64,000 nt of DNA from WSZJ01 sp964590435. GTDB taxonomy: Bacteria; Planctomycetota; MHYJ01; WSZJ01. Shown piece after piece: positions 28,051 to 37,092 of the stretch (the stretch's first letter is position 1; every line of letters starts with the position of its first letter). The position numbers were made by a program, and so were the translations under genes. The notes beneath the pieces are model-generated. The model did no database searches. It saw only the letters and a program-made list of their open reading frames with translations, and had not been told where the DNA came from. Where the stretch lies: contig CAZPWT010000009.1 in the NCBI GenBank assembly GCA_964590435.1, forward strand, positions 1 through 64,000. The letters run 5' to 3'.

Positions 28051-30708
28051 TCACTTCCCCCCGACCCAGCGGTCGCCCCTCGCCATCCCGCGCTCGCGCG
28101 CGAGGCGCCGGAAGAACACGACAAGCCCGATGGCCAGCGGCAGGATCGGCGGGAGAAGCGTGCTCATCCCCTTGATGCTGTCCTGGATCGTCTTGATCTG
28201 CGTGTTCGCCTTCGTCCGGCCGCGCTCGATCTCCCGCCCCTTCTCGTCCTCGATCCGCTTCGATTCCTCGTCCACGCGCGCCTGCTCGGTCCGCCGCTTC
28301 ATTTCAAGCATCTGCCGCTTTGTCTCGTCGTCGAGATCGGTCCGCTTGTCGATTTCCGCGACGGCCGCCGTCAACCGGTCGTTCGCTTCTTTCAGCTTCT
28401 TCTCCGCCGCTTCCGTCGCGTCTTTCGCGTTCTTGAGCTTCTCCTCGTCGAACACGCGCTCTTTCGCCTCCAGCCGCTCGAGCGTCCGGTGCTTGCGGCG
28501 GCGCTTGCGCAGGTCGATGAACGACTCGTCCCCCGCGAGCTGGTCGACGCAGTTCAGGAAGAACGTGACGTTGTCGAGTTCCAGCGACTCGCGGTTCTCG
28601 CGGCGGATGTTGAAGAACGCCTGCGAGATGAAGTCGATGTCGGCGACGAAGATGACATTGACGGTGCCGGATGCGCGCGCGGCGAGGGTGAGCTCGCGGC
28701 CGCCGGGGACGTGGCGGCGGTCCTGCTTCATGCGCGGCCCGAAAAACGTGCGCTCCATGATCTCGTCGTAGCGCAGCGCGCCGGAGTTCTTGCCGGTCGA
28801 GAGCAGCGGGATGAAATTGACGCCAGGGGTGCCGCGCGCCTCGACGCAGCCGGGGAAGATCGAGACGATTTCCTGCAGACCCGCCGTCGTGAGCTCGTTC
28901 GGGTTGAACGCCGACTTCGCGCCGTTGCCGCTTCCCGTGAAGATAAACTCGGGGTCGAGGGTGGCGTAGTCGGGGTGCGGGTTGTACGTGTCCCAGGCGA
29001 CCTCGCTGGTGTCCCAGCGGATGCCGCAGAGCATCATGATGTCGCCGATATTCCCTTTTTCCTCGGGGGGCTGGCCGCCCATCATGGGGTTGCGCTGGCC
29101 GCCCTTGGCTTTCTCGCTGGCGGGGCTTCCCTGGAAGGAGAAGGGCATGGGGTCGTCGAGGATGAGCGTCGGCTTCTGGCGCTTGATCCACTGCGCGAGC
29201 GTCGTGATCTGGGGCTGGGTGAGGGAGGACGGCTGGAGGGCGACGAGGACGGCGAGGTCGTCGGGGTAAGGGCCGTCGGGGCGGACGTTGACGACCTCGT
29301 ACTGGCGCTTGAGCTCCTCGACGAGTTCCCAGGCGGGCTGGGACTGCATGGTGTTGATATCGAAGCCGCCGAAGGGCTTGAGGTCGGTCTCGAGGACGCC
29401 GACCTTGAGGCGGTTGGCCTTGGCGCCGGTGGCGCCGGCCTTGATGGGGCGCGAGACGACGCGGATGGAGCGGGTGAGCTCGTACTCGATGGGGAGGCCG
29501 CGGAAGAAGAACGGGGTGACGATCTCGTCGGCGCCGCAGGTGACGGCGACGCCGAGGAAGACGTCGGAGATCTCGGAGCGGCCGCCGGACTCCTGGTTGA
29601 GCTGGATGGGGCGGATGCCGAAGCGGTCCTCGGCCTCGCGTGCGGAGTCGGTGAACTTCTCGGCCTCGACGATATTGAGGCGGACGCGGCGGCCGCCGAT
29701 GGCGGCGTACTCGCGCAAGAGGTTGAGGAGGTTCTCGCGGGTCTCGACGTAGGAACGGGGCACCTTGCGGCTGACGAACGCCTGGATGAGAACGGGGTTC
29801 TCGGGATCGATCTGGGCGATGATGTCCCTCGTGGTGCGGGAGAGGGAGTGGAGCCCTTCGGCGGTGCAGTCGGCGCGGAGGTTCGTGCGGCCGAGCAGGA
29901 TCACGATGCTGAGCCCGGCGACGAGCGCGGCCGCCGCCCGCCCGGCGACGTGCAGGCCGAACATCGGGACGCGCCACCGGCGGCGCGCCACCAGGACGAG
30001 GTTGATGTAGAAGAACACGCCGGCGAGCACGAGGAAGTACACGATCCCCGAGACCGGGATGATCCCGCGCGTCATCTCCTCGAACCGCGGCGATGCGCCG
30101 AGCGCCACCAGCGTCCGCTCGAGCCACCCGCCGATGAGCCAGACGCTGCCGAGCTGGTGCCCCGCCACGTCCAGGAACACCGGCACCGCGCACATCACCG
30201 ACCCGAGGATGAACCCCACCGTCAGGTTGTCCGTCAGCGCCGACCCCACCATCCCGATCGCGATCAGCGCCGCACCGAGCAGCCAGAACGCGTAGTAGTT
30301 CGCGAAGATCAGCCCCGCATCCGGCCGCCCGAGCCACGACAGGAACACCAGCAGCGTCAGCGAAAACCCGAGCGACACCGTGTAGATCCCCAGCGCCCCC
30401 AGGTACTTCCCCGCCACCAGCTCGAGGTCCGTCATGGGAAGCGTCAGCAGCAGTTCGTCCACCCCCTGCCGCCGCTCGTCCGCCCACGCGCTCATCGTGA
30501 TCGCCGGGATGATGAACAGCATCAGCACCGGGTAGAACTCGTTCAGCGTCCCCAGCCCGGCGAGGTTGTTCTTGAAGAAGTCGTCCCGCCAGAACTGCAG
30601 GAACGAGCACAGCCCGATGAACAGCGTGATGAACGCGTAGCCCGTCAGGCTCGTGAAATACCCCGTGAAGTCCCGCTTCAGGACCGACCACACCACGCGG
30701 AGTCTCAT
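28051..30708 (-). CDS. ABC-2 permease fused to GldG-like extracytoplasmic domain
   Basis: This 885-residue fusion has an ABC-2 type permease (about residues 1-235, six helices, with 'SAWADERRQGVDELLLTLPM' typical of the family), then one or two helices, then a GldG-like domain (PF09822 type, about 290-720). After that come a long charged coiled coil (about 740-850, 'ERLEAKERVFDEEKLKNAKDATEAAEKK') and a final membrane helix before a basic tail. In Bacteroidetes the permease (GldF) and GldG are separate proteins. ATG 30708 shares its A with the ATPase stop (TGATG), so translation is coupled. The transported substrate is unknown. Confidence 0.85.
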   Translation of the reverse strand: MRLRVVWSVLKRDFTGYFTSLTGYAFITLFIGLCSFLQFWRDDFFKNNLAGLGTLNEFYPVLMLFIIPAITMSAWADERRQGVDELLLTLPMTDLELVAGKYLGALGIYTVSLGFSLTLLVFLSWLGRPDAGLIFANYYAFWLLGAALIAIGMVGSALTDNLTVGFILGSVMCAVPVFLDVAGHQLGSVWLIGGWLERTLVALGASPRFEEMTRGIIPVSGIVYFLVLAGVFFYINLVLVARRRWRVPMFGLHVAGRAAAALVAGLSIVILLGRTNLRADCTAEGLHSLSRTTRDIIAQIDPENPVLIQAFVSRKVPRSYVETRENLLNLLREYAAIGGRRVRLNIVEAEKFTDSAREAEDRFGIRPIQLNQESGGRSEISDVFLGVAVTCGADEIVTPFFFRGLPIEYELTRSIRVVSRPIKAGATGAKANRLKVGVLETDLKPFGGFDINTMQSQPAWELVEELKRQYEVVNVRPDGPYPDDLAVLVALQPSSLTQPQITTLAQWIKRQKPTLILDDPMPFSFQGSPASEKAKGGQRNPMMGGQPPEEKGNIGDIMMLCGIRWDTSEVAWDTYNPHPDYATLDPEFIFTGSGNGAKSAFNPNELTTAGLQEIVSIFPGCVEARGTPGVNFIPLLSTGKNSGALRYDEIMERTFFGPRMKQDRRHVPGGRELTLAARASGTVNVIFVADIDFISQAFFNIRRENRESLELDNVTFFLNCVDQLAGDESFIDLRKRRRKHRTLERLEAKERVFDEEKLKNAKDATEAAEKKLKEANDRLTAAVAEIDKRTDLDDETKRQMLEMKRRTEQARVDEESKRIEDEKGREIERGRTKANTQIKTIQDSIKGMSTLLPPILPLAIGLVVFFRRLARERGMARGDRWVGGK

Positions 30709-31439
30709 CAGACGGGCACCCCCGTCTTGGTGTGGAAGAACGCTTCCAGGCTCGCCGCTTCCTTCTTCATGTCCGCCGCCGGGCCGTCGAACACGATGCG
30801 CCCCTCGTGGATGAAGATGACGCGGTCGGCCATCGCCTCGACTTCCTGCAGGATGTGCGTCGAGAGCAGAACCGTCCTCGTCGCCGCGAGCTCGCGGATC
30901 GTCTTGCGCACCTCGCGGATCTGGTTCGGGTCGAGCCCGGACGTCGGCTCGTCCATGATCAGCACCTCGGGCTCGTGCAGCATCACCTGCGCCATGCCGA
31001 CGCGCTGCCGGTACCCGCGCGACAGCTTCCGGATCGGCTTGTCGATCACGCTCTCCAGCCCGCACTTGCTGACGACGACCCCGATCCGCTCGAGCAGCCG
31101 CGCCGATTCCATGCCGCGCGCGCTTCCGAAGTAATGGAGAAGCGACCGCGGCGTCATTTCGAGGTAGAGCGGCCCGTTCTCGGGCAGGTACCCGAGGTTC
31201 GCGGCGGCCTTGAGCCGTTCCGTCGCCACGTCGAATCCGCAGATCTTCGCGGTCCCGCGCGTCGGCGCCATGAACCCCGTCAGGATGCGCATCGTCGTCG
31301 ATTTCCCCGCCCCGTTCGGGCCGAGGAACGCCGCGATCTGCCCCCGCGGGACGGAAAACGTCACGTCGCGGATCGCGTAGTAGTCGCGGTACAACTTCGT
31401 GAGGCCCTGGGCCTCGATGGCAGGTGTAGTGTCGCTCAC
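30708..31439 (-). CDS. ABC transporter ATP-binding protein (GldA-like)
   Basis: The 243-residue ATPase has Walker A (GPNGAGKST), the signature LSRGYRQRV and Walker B (VLIMDEPTSGLD) followed by the H-loop (LLSTHIL). It powers the permease-GldG fusion encoded next. The start is GTG 31439, with a TATAAC box 9 nt upstream and no Shine-Dalgarno. The C-terminus ends at the coupled TGATG. Confidence 0.88.
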   Translation of the reverse strand: MSDTTPAIEAQGLTKLYRDYYAIRDVTFSVPRGQIAAFLGPNGAGKSTTMRILTGFMAPTRGTAKICGFDVATERLKAAANLGYLPENGPLYLEMTPRSLLHYFGSARGMESARLLERIGVVVSKCGLESVIDKPIRKLSRGYRQRVGMAQVMLHEPEVLIMDEPTSGLDPNQIREVRKTIRELAATRTVLLSTHILQEVEAMADRVIFIHEGRIVFDGPAADMKKEAASLEAFFHTKTGVPV

Positions 31440-31490
31440 AGGGGGTGGGTTATATCAGCGGAGGGGGGAGGACGCAATCGCGCCCCCGGG

Positions 31491-31630
31491 GAGAACGGAA
31501 AAACGGCCACGAAAGGAAAAACGAAAAGGGAAAAACGAAAAAGGAAAAGGCAGGCAGCCCGCCGGCACGCACCGGCACTTTTCATTTTTCCTTTTTTGTT
31601 TTTCGTTTTTCGTTTCCTGGCCGTTCCCCC
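31491..31630. repeat. Word-type inverted repeat with A/T-rich arms (ACGAAAAAGG words)
   Basis: The left arm (31491-31551) is built of GGAAAAACGAAAA words, and the right arm (31575-31630) is the imperfect reverse complement built of TTTTTCG words. It ends near a run of eleven C (31626-31636). It fills the gap between the ABC ATPase start and the end of the coiled-coil gene and contrasts strongly with the GC-rich surroundings. Confidence 0.75.
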
Positions 31631-31638
31631 CCCCCCGT

Positions 31639-33900
31639 TCACCTCCTCGGCGGAGGTCTCCTCGGCGGCGCGCCTTTCATCGGCGGCGGCTCCTCCTCCT
31701 CCGGCTCCACTTCGTCCACGCCATCCACCCCCGTCACCCGCAACCCGATCACTCCCGCGCCGGGCTTCGACGGCTTCATCGGCTTCGGCGGCGGCGGCGG
31801 GCGGCGAAGCGGCTTCCGCGTCCCGGCGCTGCCCGTCGGCTGCGGCCCGCGGACCAGCCGGCGCGTCACCGGGTCGCGGCGAAGCGCCGCGGTGCGCGGC
31901 TTCATCGGCCTGTCCGGCAACGGCGCGACTTCCATCGGCTCGACTTCTTCGGGCTCTTCGTCCACCGGCGCGATTTCCTCGGGCTCGGCCTCCTGGATTT
32001 CCTCGGGCTCGTCGTCCGCGACGGCGCGCCAGAGATCCTCGTCGACTTCGGATTCGGGGGCGGATTCCTCCTCTGCGGGCGCTTCCTCCTCGGCGACGGG
32101 TTCCGCGGCGGGAGGCTCGGCCGGCGCGGGAGCAGCCGCGGCTGCCGGAGCCGGTGCGGGGGCAGCGGGGGTCTCCACCGGCTTGGCGGCGACCGGCGGC
32201 GCGGCCGGCTTCTCCGCGGCCGCCGCTTCTGCCTCGAACGCGCGGGCGGCGTCCCCGGCCTCGGCGGATTCCTCGTCGGACTGGAGAGACTTCTCGAGTT
32301 CGGCCATGAGGTCCGCGTCGTCCTCGGGCGCGGGGGGCTGCGGCTTGGCGGCGGGAGGCGGAGGAGCGGGCACCTTGGCCGGGGGAGGCGCGGCGGAGAG
32401 GCCGGGATCGGACGCCATCCGCGCGAACGCGTCGGCGTGGGGCTCGAGCGACTTGAGGACCTCGTCGTAGGACAGCGTGCTGGGGTCCGGCGCTCCGGCC
32501 GGCTTGGCGGGCGCAGGCGGAACGGCAGCCTTCGGCGCCGCGGGCTCCGGGGAGACGACCGGGATGTCGTCGGCCGTGATGGGAAGGGGCTTCGGCGCGG
32601 GAGGGACTGCCGGGCGAACGCCGCTTACGGGACGGGCGGCCGGGCCCACGCCGCTGGCGGGCGCCGCCGGACTCGCCGGACGAACGCCACTCGGAGGCGC
32701 GGAGGACGTCCCGCGGCTCAGGTGCGGGTTCACGGACGACGGCGGACGCACCGGCGCCGCGCCCGGCGCCGTCACCGGCTTCACCGGCCCCGACGGCTTC
32801 GAGGGCGCCGCCGATCGCGACCCCACCGCGGGCAAACCGCCCGCTCCCGTCCCCGGCTTCGGCATCGGCGGCGGCGTCAGGATCGCCCCGTCGTCGAGGG
32901 GCGAAGCGATGACCGGCCCCGCGCCGCTCGGCCGCCGCGCCGCCGACGTTCCCGGCGCCGCGGGCGAAGCAGGCCTCACTGAACTCCCCGAACTCCGCGC
33001 CTTCAACGCCGCTTCCAGCGCGTCCGCCTCCGCCCTCTCCTTGTCCAGCGACGACCGCTCCCGCTCCGCCACCAGCCGCTTCCGCTCCTCCTCGAACTTC
33101 GCCTTCTCCGCGCGCAGCGCCGCCTTCTCCGCCTCGAGCTGCCGGCGCAGTTCCTCGAGCTTCTCCCGTTCCGTCCGCTCCGCCTCGCGTTCCTGCGCCA
33201 AGCGCCGTTCCTCCCGTTCCGCCGCCCCCGAGAACTCTTGACGCGCTGCGTCAAACCGCTGCTCGCGCGATACTTCCCGCTTCTCCGCCAGTTCCAGCTC
33301 CGCCCGCCGCGACGCCGCTTCCGCCTCGAACGCCTCCCGGTCCTTCACGTACCGGTGCTGCTTGACCTGCAGGTCCTCCAGCGCCCGCTTGAGCGAGGAG
33401 TTGTTCTCCTGGTACTCCTTGAAGCGCTTCTCGAGCTCCTTGCGGTCAGCATAATACTGTTCGCGCGCGGCTTCGAGTTCCGCGAAGGCTTTCTGGAGCT
33501 TGCCGCGGTCGCGGTCGATGGCGGCCCACTGCTCCTCGATCTTCCCCGCGTGCGCCTTGATGTCCTCGCGCGCCTTCGTCGCGGACATCTCGTGCAGGCG
33601 CTTCTCGACCTCGACCTGCGCCTTCTTCTCGATCAGCTCGCGCTGCTGCGCGCGCGCCGCGTCCTCCGCCTGCCCGATCGTCTGCGCGGTCAGCGACGCC
33701 TTCTTCGAGATCTCGGCCTCGTGCCGCACGATTTCCGACTCGCGGCGGCGAAGCGATTCCTCGAGGCGGTTGAGCCGGTCGCGGTCGGCAGCCACGGTGC
33801 GAGCGAGGTCCGCGAGGCGCTTCTTCTGGCCCTCGGGGTCGAGCCCCGGGGCGGAGAGGGAGCGGATGATGTCGGAGGGGGAAGTAGCGGTGTCGCTCAT
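31639..33900 (-). CDS. Large coiled-coil / proline-alanine-rich protein, function unknown
   Basis: The 753-residue protein has three zones. Residues about 20-300 are a nearly continuous coiled coil rich in Glu, Arg, Lys and Ala. Residues 300-560 are low-complexity Pro/Ala/Ser/Gly sequence with repeated 'SGVRPA' and 'KPAAPP' motifs. Residues 560-753 are acidic (Glu-rich) then basic and Pro-rich, ending PPPRR. No signal peptide or membrane helix is seen. Such layouts occur in polar-scaffold and cell-shape proteins, but nothing here identifies the role. ATG 33900 follows a TAGAAT box by 12 nt. It has the same orientation as the ABC operon but is separated from it by a repeat. Confidence 0.65.
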   Translation of the reverse strand: MSDTATSPSDIIRSLSAPGLDPEGQKKRLADLARTVAADRDRLNRLEESLRRRESEIVRHEAEISKKASLTAQTIGQAEDAARAQQRELIEKKAQVEVEKRLHEMSATKAREDIKAHAGKIEEQWAAIDRDRGKLQKAFAELEAAREQYYADRKELEKRFKEYQENNSSLKRALEDLQVKQHRYVKDREAFEAEAASRRAELELAEKREVSREQRFDAARQEFSGAAEREERRLAQEREAERTEREKLEELRRQLEAEKAALRAEKAKFEEERKRLVAERERSSLDKERAEADALEAALKARSSGSSVRPASPAAPGTSAARRPSGAGPVIASPLDDGAILTPPPMPKPGTGAGGLPAVGSRSAAPSKPSGPVKPVTAPGAAPVRPPSSVNPHLSRGTSSAPPSGVRPASPAAPASGVGPAARPVSGVRPAVPPAPKPLPITADDIPVVSPEPAAPKAAVPPAPAKPAGAPDPSTLSYDEVLKSLEPHADAFARMASDPGLSAAPPPAKVPAPPPPAAKPQPPAPEDDADLMAELEKSLQSDEESAEAGDAARAFEAEAAAAEKPAAPPVAAKPVETPAAPAPAPAAAAAPAPAEPPAAEPVAEEEAPAEEESAPESEVDEDLWRAVADDEPEEIQEAEPEEIAPVDEEPEEVEPMEVAPLPDRPMKPRTAALRRDPVTRRLVRGPQPTGSAGTRKPLRRPPPPPKPMKPSKPGAGVIGLRVTGVDGVDEVEPEEEEPPPMKGAPPRRPPPRR

Positions 33901-33969
33901 GGTGAAGCGGGGATTCTAGCGCGGGACGGCGCGGGGAAAATGGGAAAGAATCCGGACCGAAGAAGGACT

Positions 33970-34008
33970 TAATATGAAATATGTAATATGAAATAGAGAA
34001 TATGAAAT
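33970..34008. repeat. A/T-rich tandem word repeat (AATATGAAAT)
   Basis: Variants of AATATGAAAT occur four times in tandem, giving a sharp AT-rich island between the coiled-coil gene and the initiator tRNA. No inverted arm is seen. Confidence 0.65.
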
Positions 34009-34086
34009 GAAACGACGGCAGAAGAGGTCCCTGCCGGGTTTCCCCTTGACGGGGCGAGGGCGGAAGAGCATATTCCTCCCCCTCAA

Positions 34087-34160
<74 letters not shown>

Positions 34161-34169
34161 TTCGAACCA

Positions 34170-34200
34170 GACGCGGCGTCCCTCGCCGCGTCTTTTTTTT
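34170..34200 (+). terminator. Rho-independent terminator after tRNA-fMet
   Basis: The stem GACGCGGCG/CGCCGCGTC (9 bp, loop TCCCT) is followed by eight T, a textbook intrinsic terminator. Confidence 0.9.
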
Positions 34201-34215
34201 CGCCCGGAGGTCCCG

Positions 34216-34545
34216 GTGCAGGACGATTTCAGCTCGCCGGACGGCCGGCTTACAGTCGCCTTCCAGTGCAACGAGGTCAAAATGTCGCACTGGATCTGCA
34301 ACCCGCGCGTCACCTATGACGGCGCGGTCCTCCTCGACCTCTGGGGCTCGGGAACGATCGAGTGGGACGGCGACGCTTCCCTCGACGATGCCGGGCGCGT
34401 CGTCATGCACCTCCGCAGGTACCCCGGAGACGTCCCCGGGTTCGACGTGCGGATCGACCCGGCCGCTCGGACCTGGGAGGTTCTGGACGGCCGCTGCCCC
34501 GCGATGATGGCCGCGGAGTTGGCAAAGGCGCTCCGGCCGGCTTGA
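34216..34545 (+). CDS. Hypothetical protein, 109 aa
   Basis: This is a small soluble acidic protein beginning 'MQDDFSSPDG', with a beta-rich middle ('VTYDGAVLLDLWGSGTIEWDG') and a short helical tail. I do not recognise the family. GTG 34216 is supported by GGAGG 6 nt upstream, overlapping the end of the tRNA terminator. It may be expressed from a promoter within or before the tRNA gene. Codon use looks like the neighbours. Confidence 0.6.
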   Translation: MQDDFSSPDGRLTVAFQCNEVKMSHWICNPRVTYDGAVLLDLWGSGTIEWDGDASLDDAGRVVMHLRRYPGDVPGFDVRIDPAARTWEVLDGRCPAMMAAELAKALRPA

Positions 34546-34594
34546 ACCCGGGGCTTCACGCCGGCCGCCCGCAACGGCAGAATCCTCCCGCAGT

Positions 34595-35644
34595 ATGGCT
34601 CTCCTTCTGAAACAACTTCGATCCGTCGCGGCTCTCGCCATCCTGGCCGCGGGGGCAGGCGCGGAAGAGCCTCCGGCGCCACGGCCGGTCGTCCCGCTGT
34701 TCGGGGAGGCCGACGAGGGCGCGGCCGCGATCGCCTGGGGTCTTGGCCCGATCGACGCCGGGGACCCGTATCCGCTCGCCCTCGCGCACTTCATGATCCC
34801 CATCGACACCCCCGAGACGGCGCCGGCGGGGCACGTCCGGATCCGCGGGCCGCACTTCACGTGGGCCAACACGCAGGTCCTGCGCGTCGAGGAGACGTTC
34901 GACGTGGAAGTGCTGCTCAGCTCGGTACGCGTAGACCTGGGGCTGACGGACCGCTGGGAGATCTCCGGGCAGTTGCCGTTTCACCGGATCGGGTCCGGCG
35001 TCCTCGACGGGATGATCGACGGGTTCCACGAAGCGATCGACGCGATCAGCGCGGACCGGGACGAGGGCGGCCGGTACAAGTACGAGCTGCGCGCCGGGGA
35101 CACCACGATCCGCCGCGGCTTCCGCCTCGGCGACGCGTCCATCGGGACGAAACTCCGGTTCATCGACCACGGCCGTTTCATCCCCGCTCTCTCCGCGGCG
35201 GCGTGGGTGAAGATCCCGACGGCGAGCTCGCCCTCGCTCGGGCGGCAGGGGTGGGACGCAGCGGTGTCGCTGCAGGCGTCGAAGCGGTTCGGGCCGCTGG
35301 TGTTTTACGGGGGCGTGAGCACGTCGCTGACGTCCGACACGGAGCTGGGGGATATCGGCTACCGGCGCAGCGCGTGGACGATCTGGGGCGGCGGCGAGCT
35401 CGGGATCGCCCCGGGGCTGGCGTTTGTGGCGCACGCCTGGGTCCGCGGCGCGCTGCTTCGCGGCTCGACGGACATCGCGCACCGCCAGTGCTACGTCGTC
35501 GCGGGGGCCCGGTACTGCCTCCGGCTCCCGGCGGAGCTGGGCGGGCTGGACGTGGAGCTGTTGGCGGGGGCGATCGAGAATTACCGCCACCTCGAGAGCT
35601 CCTCGGACTTCGGGTGGGTGTTCGGCGTGGATCTGAAGTTCTAG
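34595..35644 (+). CDS. DUF3187-like outer-membrane protein
   Basis: The 349-residue protein has a probable signal peptide (about 1-23, '...VAALAILAAGAGA'). The rest consists of alternating short hydrophobic and polar strands ending in an aromatic residue (VDLKF), typical of outer-membrane beta barrels. The blocks 'VEVLLSSVRVDLGLTDRWEISGQLPF' and 'FHEAIDAI' resemble DUF3187. No transported substrate is known for the family. It converges on xylB with a 4-bp overlap. Confidence 0.65.
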   Translation: MALLLKQLRSVAALAILAAGAGAEEPPAPRPVVPLFGEADEGAAAIAWGLGPIDAGDPYPLALAHFMIPIDTPETAPAGHVRIRGPHFTWANTQVLRVEETFDVEVLLSSVRVDLGLTDRWEISGQLPFHRIGSGVLDGMIDGFHEAIDAISADRDEGGRYKYELRAGDTTIRRGFRLGDASIGTKLRFIDHGRFIPALSAAAWVKIPTASSPSLGRQGWDAAVSLQASKRFGPLVFYGGVSTSLTSDTELGDIGYRRSAWTIWGGGELGIAPGLAFVAHAWVRGALLRGSTDIAHRQCYVVAGARYCLRLPAELGGLDVELLAGAIENYRHLESSSDFGWVFGVDLKF

Positions 35645-37092
35645 TCCGCCGCGGCGCGGAAGTCCGGGGACAGCGCCGGGTACAGCGCGGCAAATCGACG
35701 ATGGAAGCGCGGATAGTCGGCAGCGGCGGGGGACGGCGCGGTGCGGCCGGTGACGCGGACCGCGCCCGGGGGCCCGCCGCCGGCGGCGAGAAGCGCCGCG
35801 CCGAACGCGGCGCCCTCGGCACAGCCGACGGTGGCGATCGAGGCGCCGAAGACGTCGGCGAGGATCTGCCGCCACAGCGCGCTTTTCGCGCCGCCGCCGG
35901 TCACGCGGACCTCGGTTGCCGGCGCGAGCCCGGCGCTTCGCATGAGGTCGAGGCTGTCCTTGAGCCCGAACGCGACGCCCTCGAGGACGGCGCGGACGAG
36001 GTGGGCGCGGGTGTGGCGGACGGTGAGGCCGACGAAGGCGCCGCGGGCGAGGGGGTCGGGGTGGGGCGTGCGTTCGCCGGAGAGGTACGGGAGGAAAATC
36101 AGGCCGTCGCAGCCGGGCGGGACCGCGGCCGCCGGCGCGACCAGGTCTTCGAATTCCACGCCCGGCGCGAACGTGTCGCGAAACCATCGCAGGCTGCCGG
36201 CGGCGGAGAGCATGACGCCCATCAGGTGCCATTTTCCCGGCAGCGCGTGGCAGAACGCATGGAGGCGGCCCTGGGGCTCGACGAAGGGCTTGTCGGTCGC
36301 GGCGAAGACGACGCCGGAGGTGCCGAGGCTGACGGAGACGATCCCCTCCGCAACCGCGCCGGTGCCGACCGCCGCCGCGGCCTGGTCGCCGCCGCCCGCG
36401 AAGACCGGGGTGCCGGCGCGCAGGCCGGTCAGCGCCGCGGCCTCCGCCGTCACCGCGCCGGTCGGCTCCGTTCCCTCGAACGTCCGCGGCAGCCACGCCG
36501 CGTCGATCCCCAGCGCCGCGCAGATTTCCGGCGACCAGTCGCGCTTCCCGAGATCGAACAGGATCGTTCCGGAAGCGCCGGCCTTGTCGGACGCGTGAAC
36601 GCCGGTGAGGCGGAGCCGGACGAAGTCATGTGGCAGAAGGACGTGGCGGACGCGGGCGAACACCGAAGGCTCATGGTTGCGGACCCAGAGGATTTTCGGC
36701 GCGGTGAAGCCGGTCAGCGCGTCGTTGCCGGTCGTCGCGATCAGCCGCTCGCGGCCCACGCGCTTCCGGATCTCGTCGCATTCCGCCGCCGTGCGCTGGT
36801 CGTTCCAGAGGATCGCCGGCCGCAGCACCTCCCCGCCCGCGCCGAGCAGCACGAGCCCGTGCATCTGCCCCGTGAGGCCGATCCCCGCGATCGTCGCCGG
36901 GTCGAACGACAGCTTTTTCAGGCTCTCGCGCGCCGCCTTCCACCACAGGTCCGGGTGCTGCTCGCTCCAGAGCGGCCGCGGGGACTCGAACGCGTACTCC
37001 GACGAAGCGACGCCCAGCACCGCGCCCGCCTCGTCGATGAGCAGAGCCTTCGTCGCCGTCGTCGACACGTCGATCCCGATGAAGCGCTTCAT
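35641..37092 (-). CDS. xylB: Xylulokinase
   Basis: The 483-residue FGGY-family kinase phosphorylates D-xylulose to xylulose 5-phosphate. The N-terminal phosphate loop is 'IGIDVSTTATKALLID' (residues 5-20), 'LTGQMHG' and 'WNDQRT' fit xylulokinases, and the C-terminal 'VTGGGAKSALWRQILADV' is the second nucleotide-binding signature. The ATG overlaps the stop of the mutarotase-like gene (ATGA). It is the last gene of the xylA operon. Confidence 0.92.
   Translation of the reverse strand: MKRFIGIDVSTTATKALLIDEAGAVLGVASSEYAFESPRPLWSEQHPDLWWKAARESLKKLSFDPATIAGIGLTGQMHGLVLLGAGGEVLRPAILWNDQRTAAECDEIRKRVGRERLIATTGNDALTGFTAPKILWVRNHEPSVFARVRHVLLPHDFVRLRLTGVHASDKAGASGTILFDLGKRDWSPEICAALGIDAAWLPRTFEGTEPTGAVTAEAAALTGLRAGTPVFAGGGDQAAAAVGTGAVAEGIVSVSLGTSGVVFAATDKPFVEPQGRLHAFCHALPGKWHLMGVMLSAAGSLRWFRDTFAPGVEFEDLVAPAAAVPPGCDGLIFLPYLSGERTPHPDPLARGAFVGLTVRHTRAHLVRAVLEGVAFGLKDSLDLMRSAGLAPATEVRVTGGGAKSALWRQILADVFGASIATVGCAEGAAFGAALLAAGGGPPGAVRVTGRTAPSPAAADYPRFHRRFAALYPALSPDFRAAAD

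Noticed and set aside
26553..28175. 539-codon plus-strand frame opposite the DUF4340 gene
   Set aside because: Arg/Leu/His-rich composition and no ribosome site. The opposite strand has a membrane anchor, a family match and operon context.
31491..31630. Possible CRISPR array
   Set aside because: The word repeats are 7-14 nt, contiguous and degenerate. There are no spacers and no cas genes anywhere in the window.
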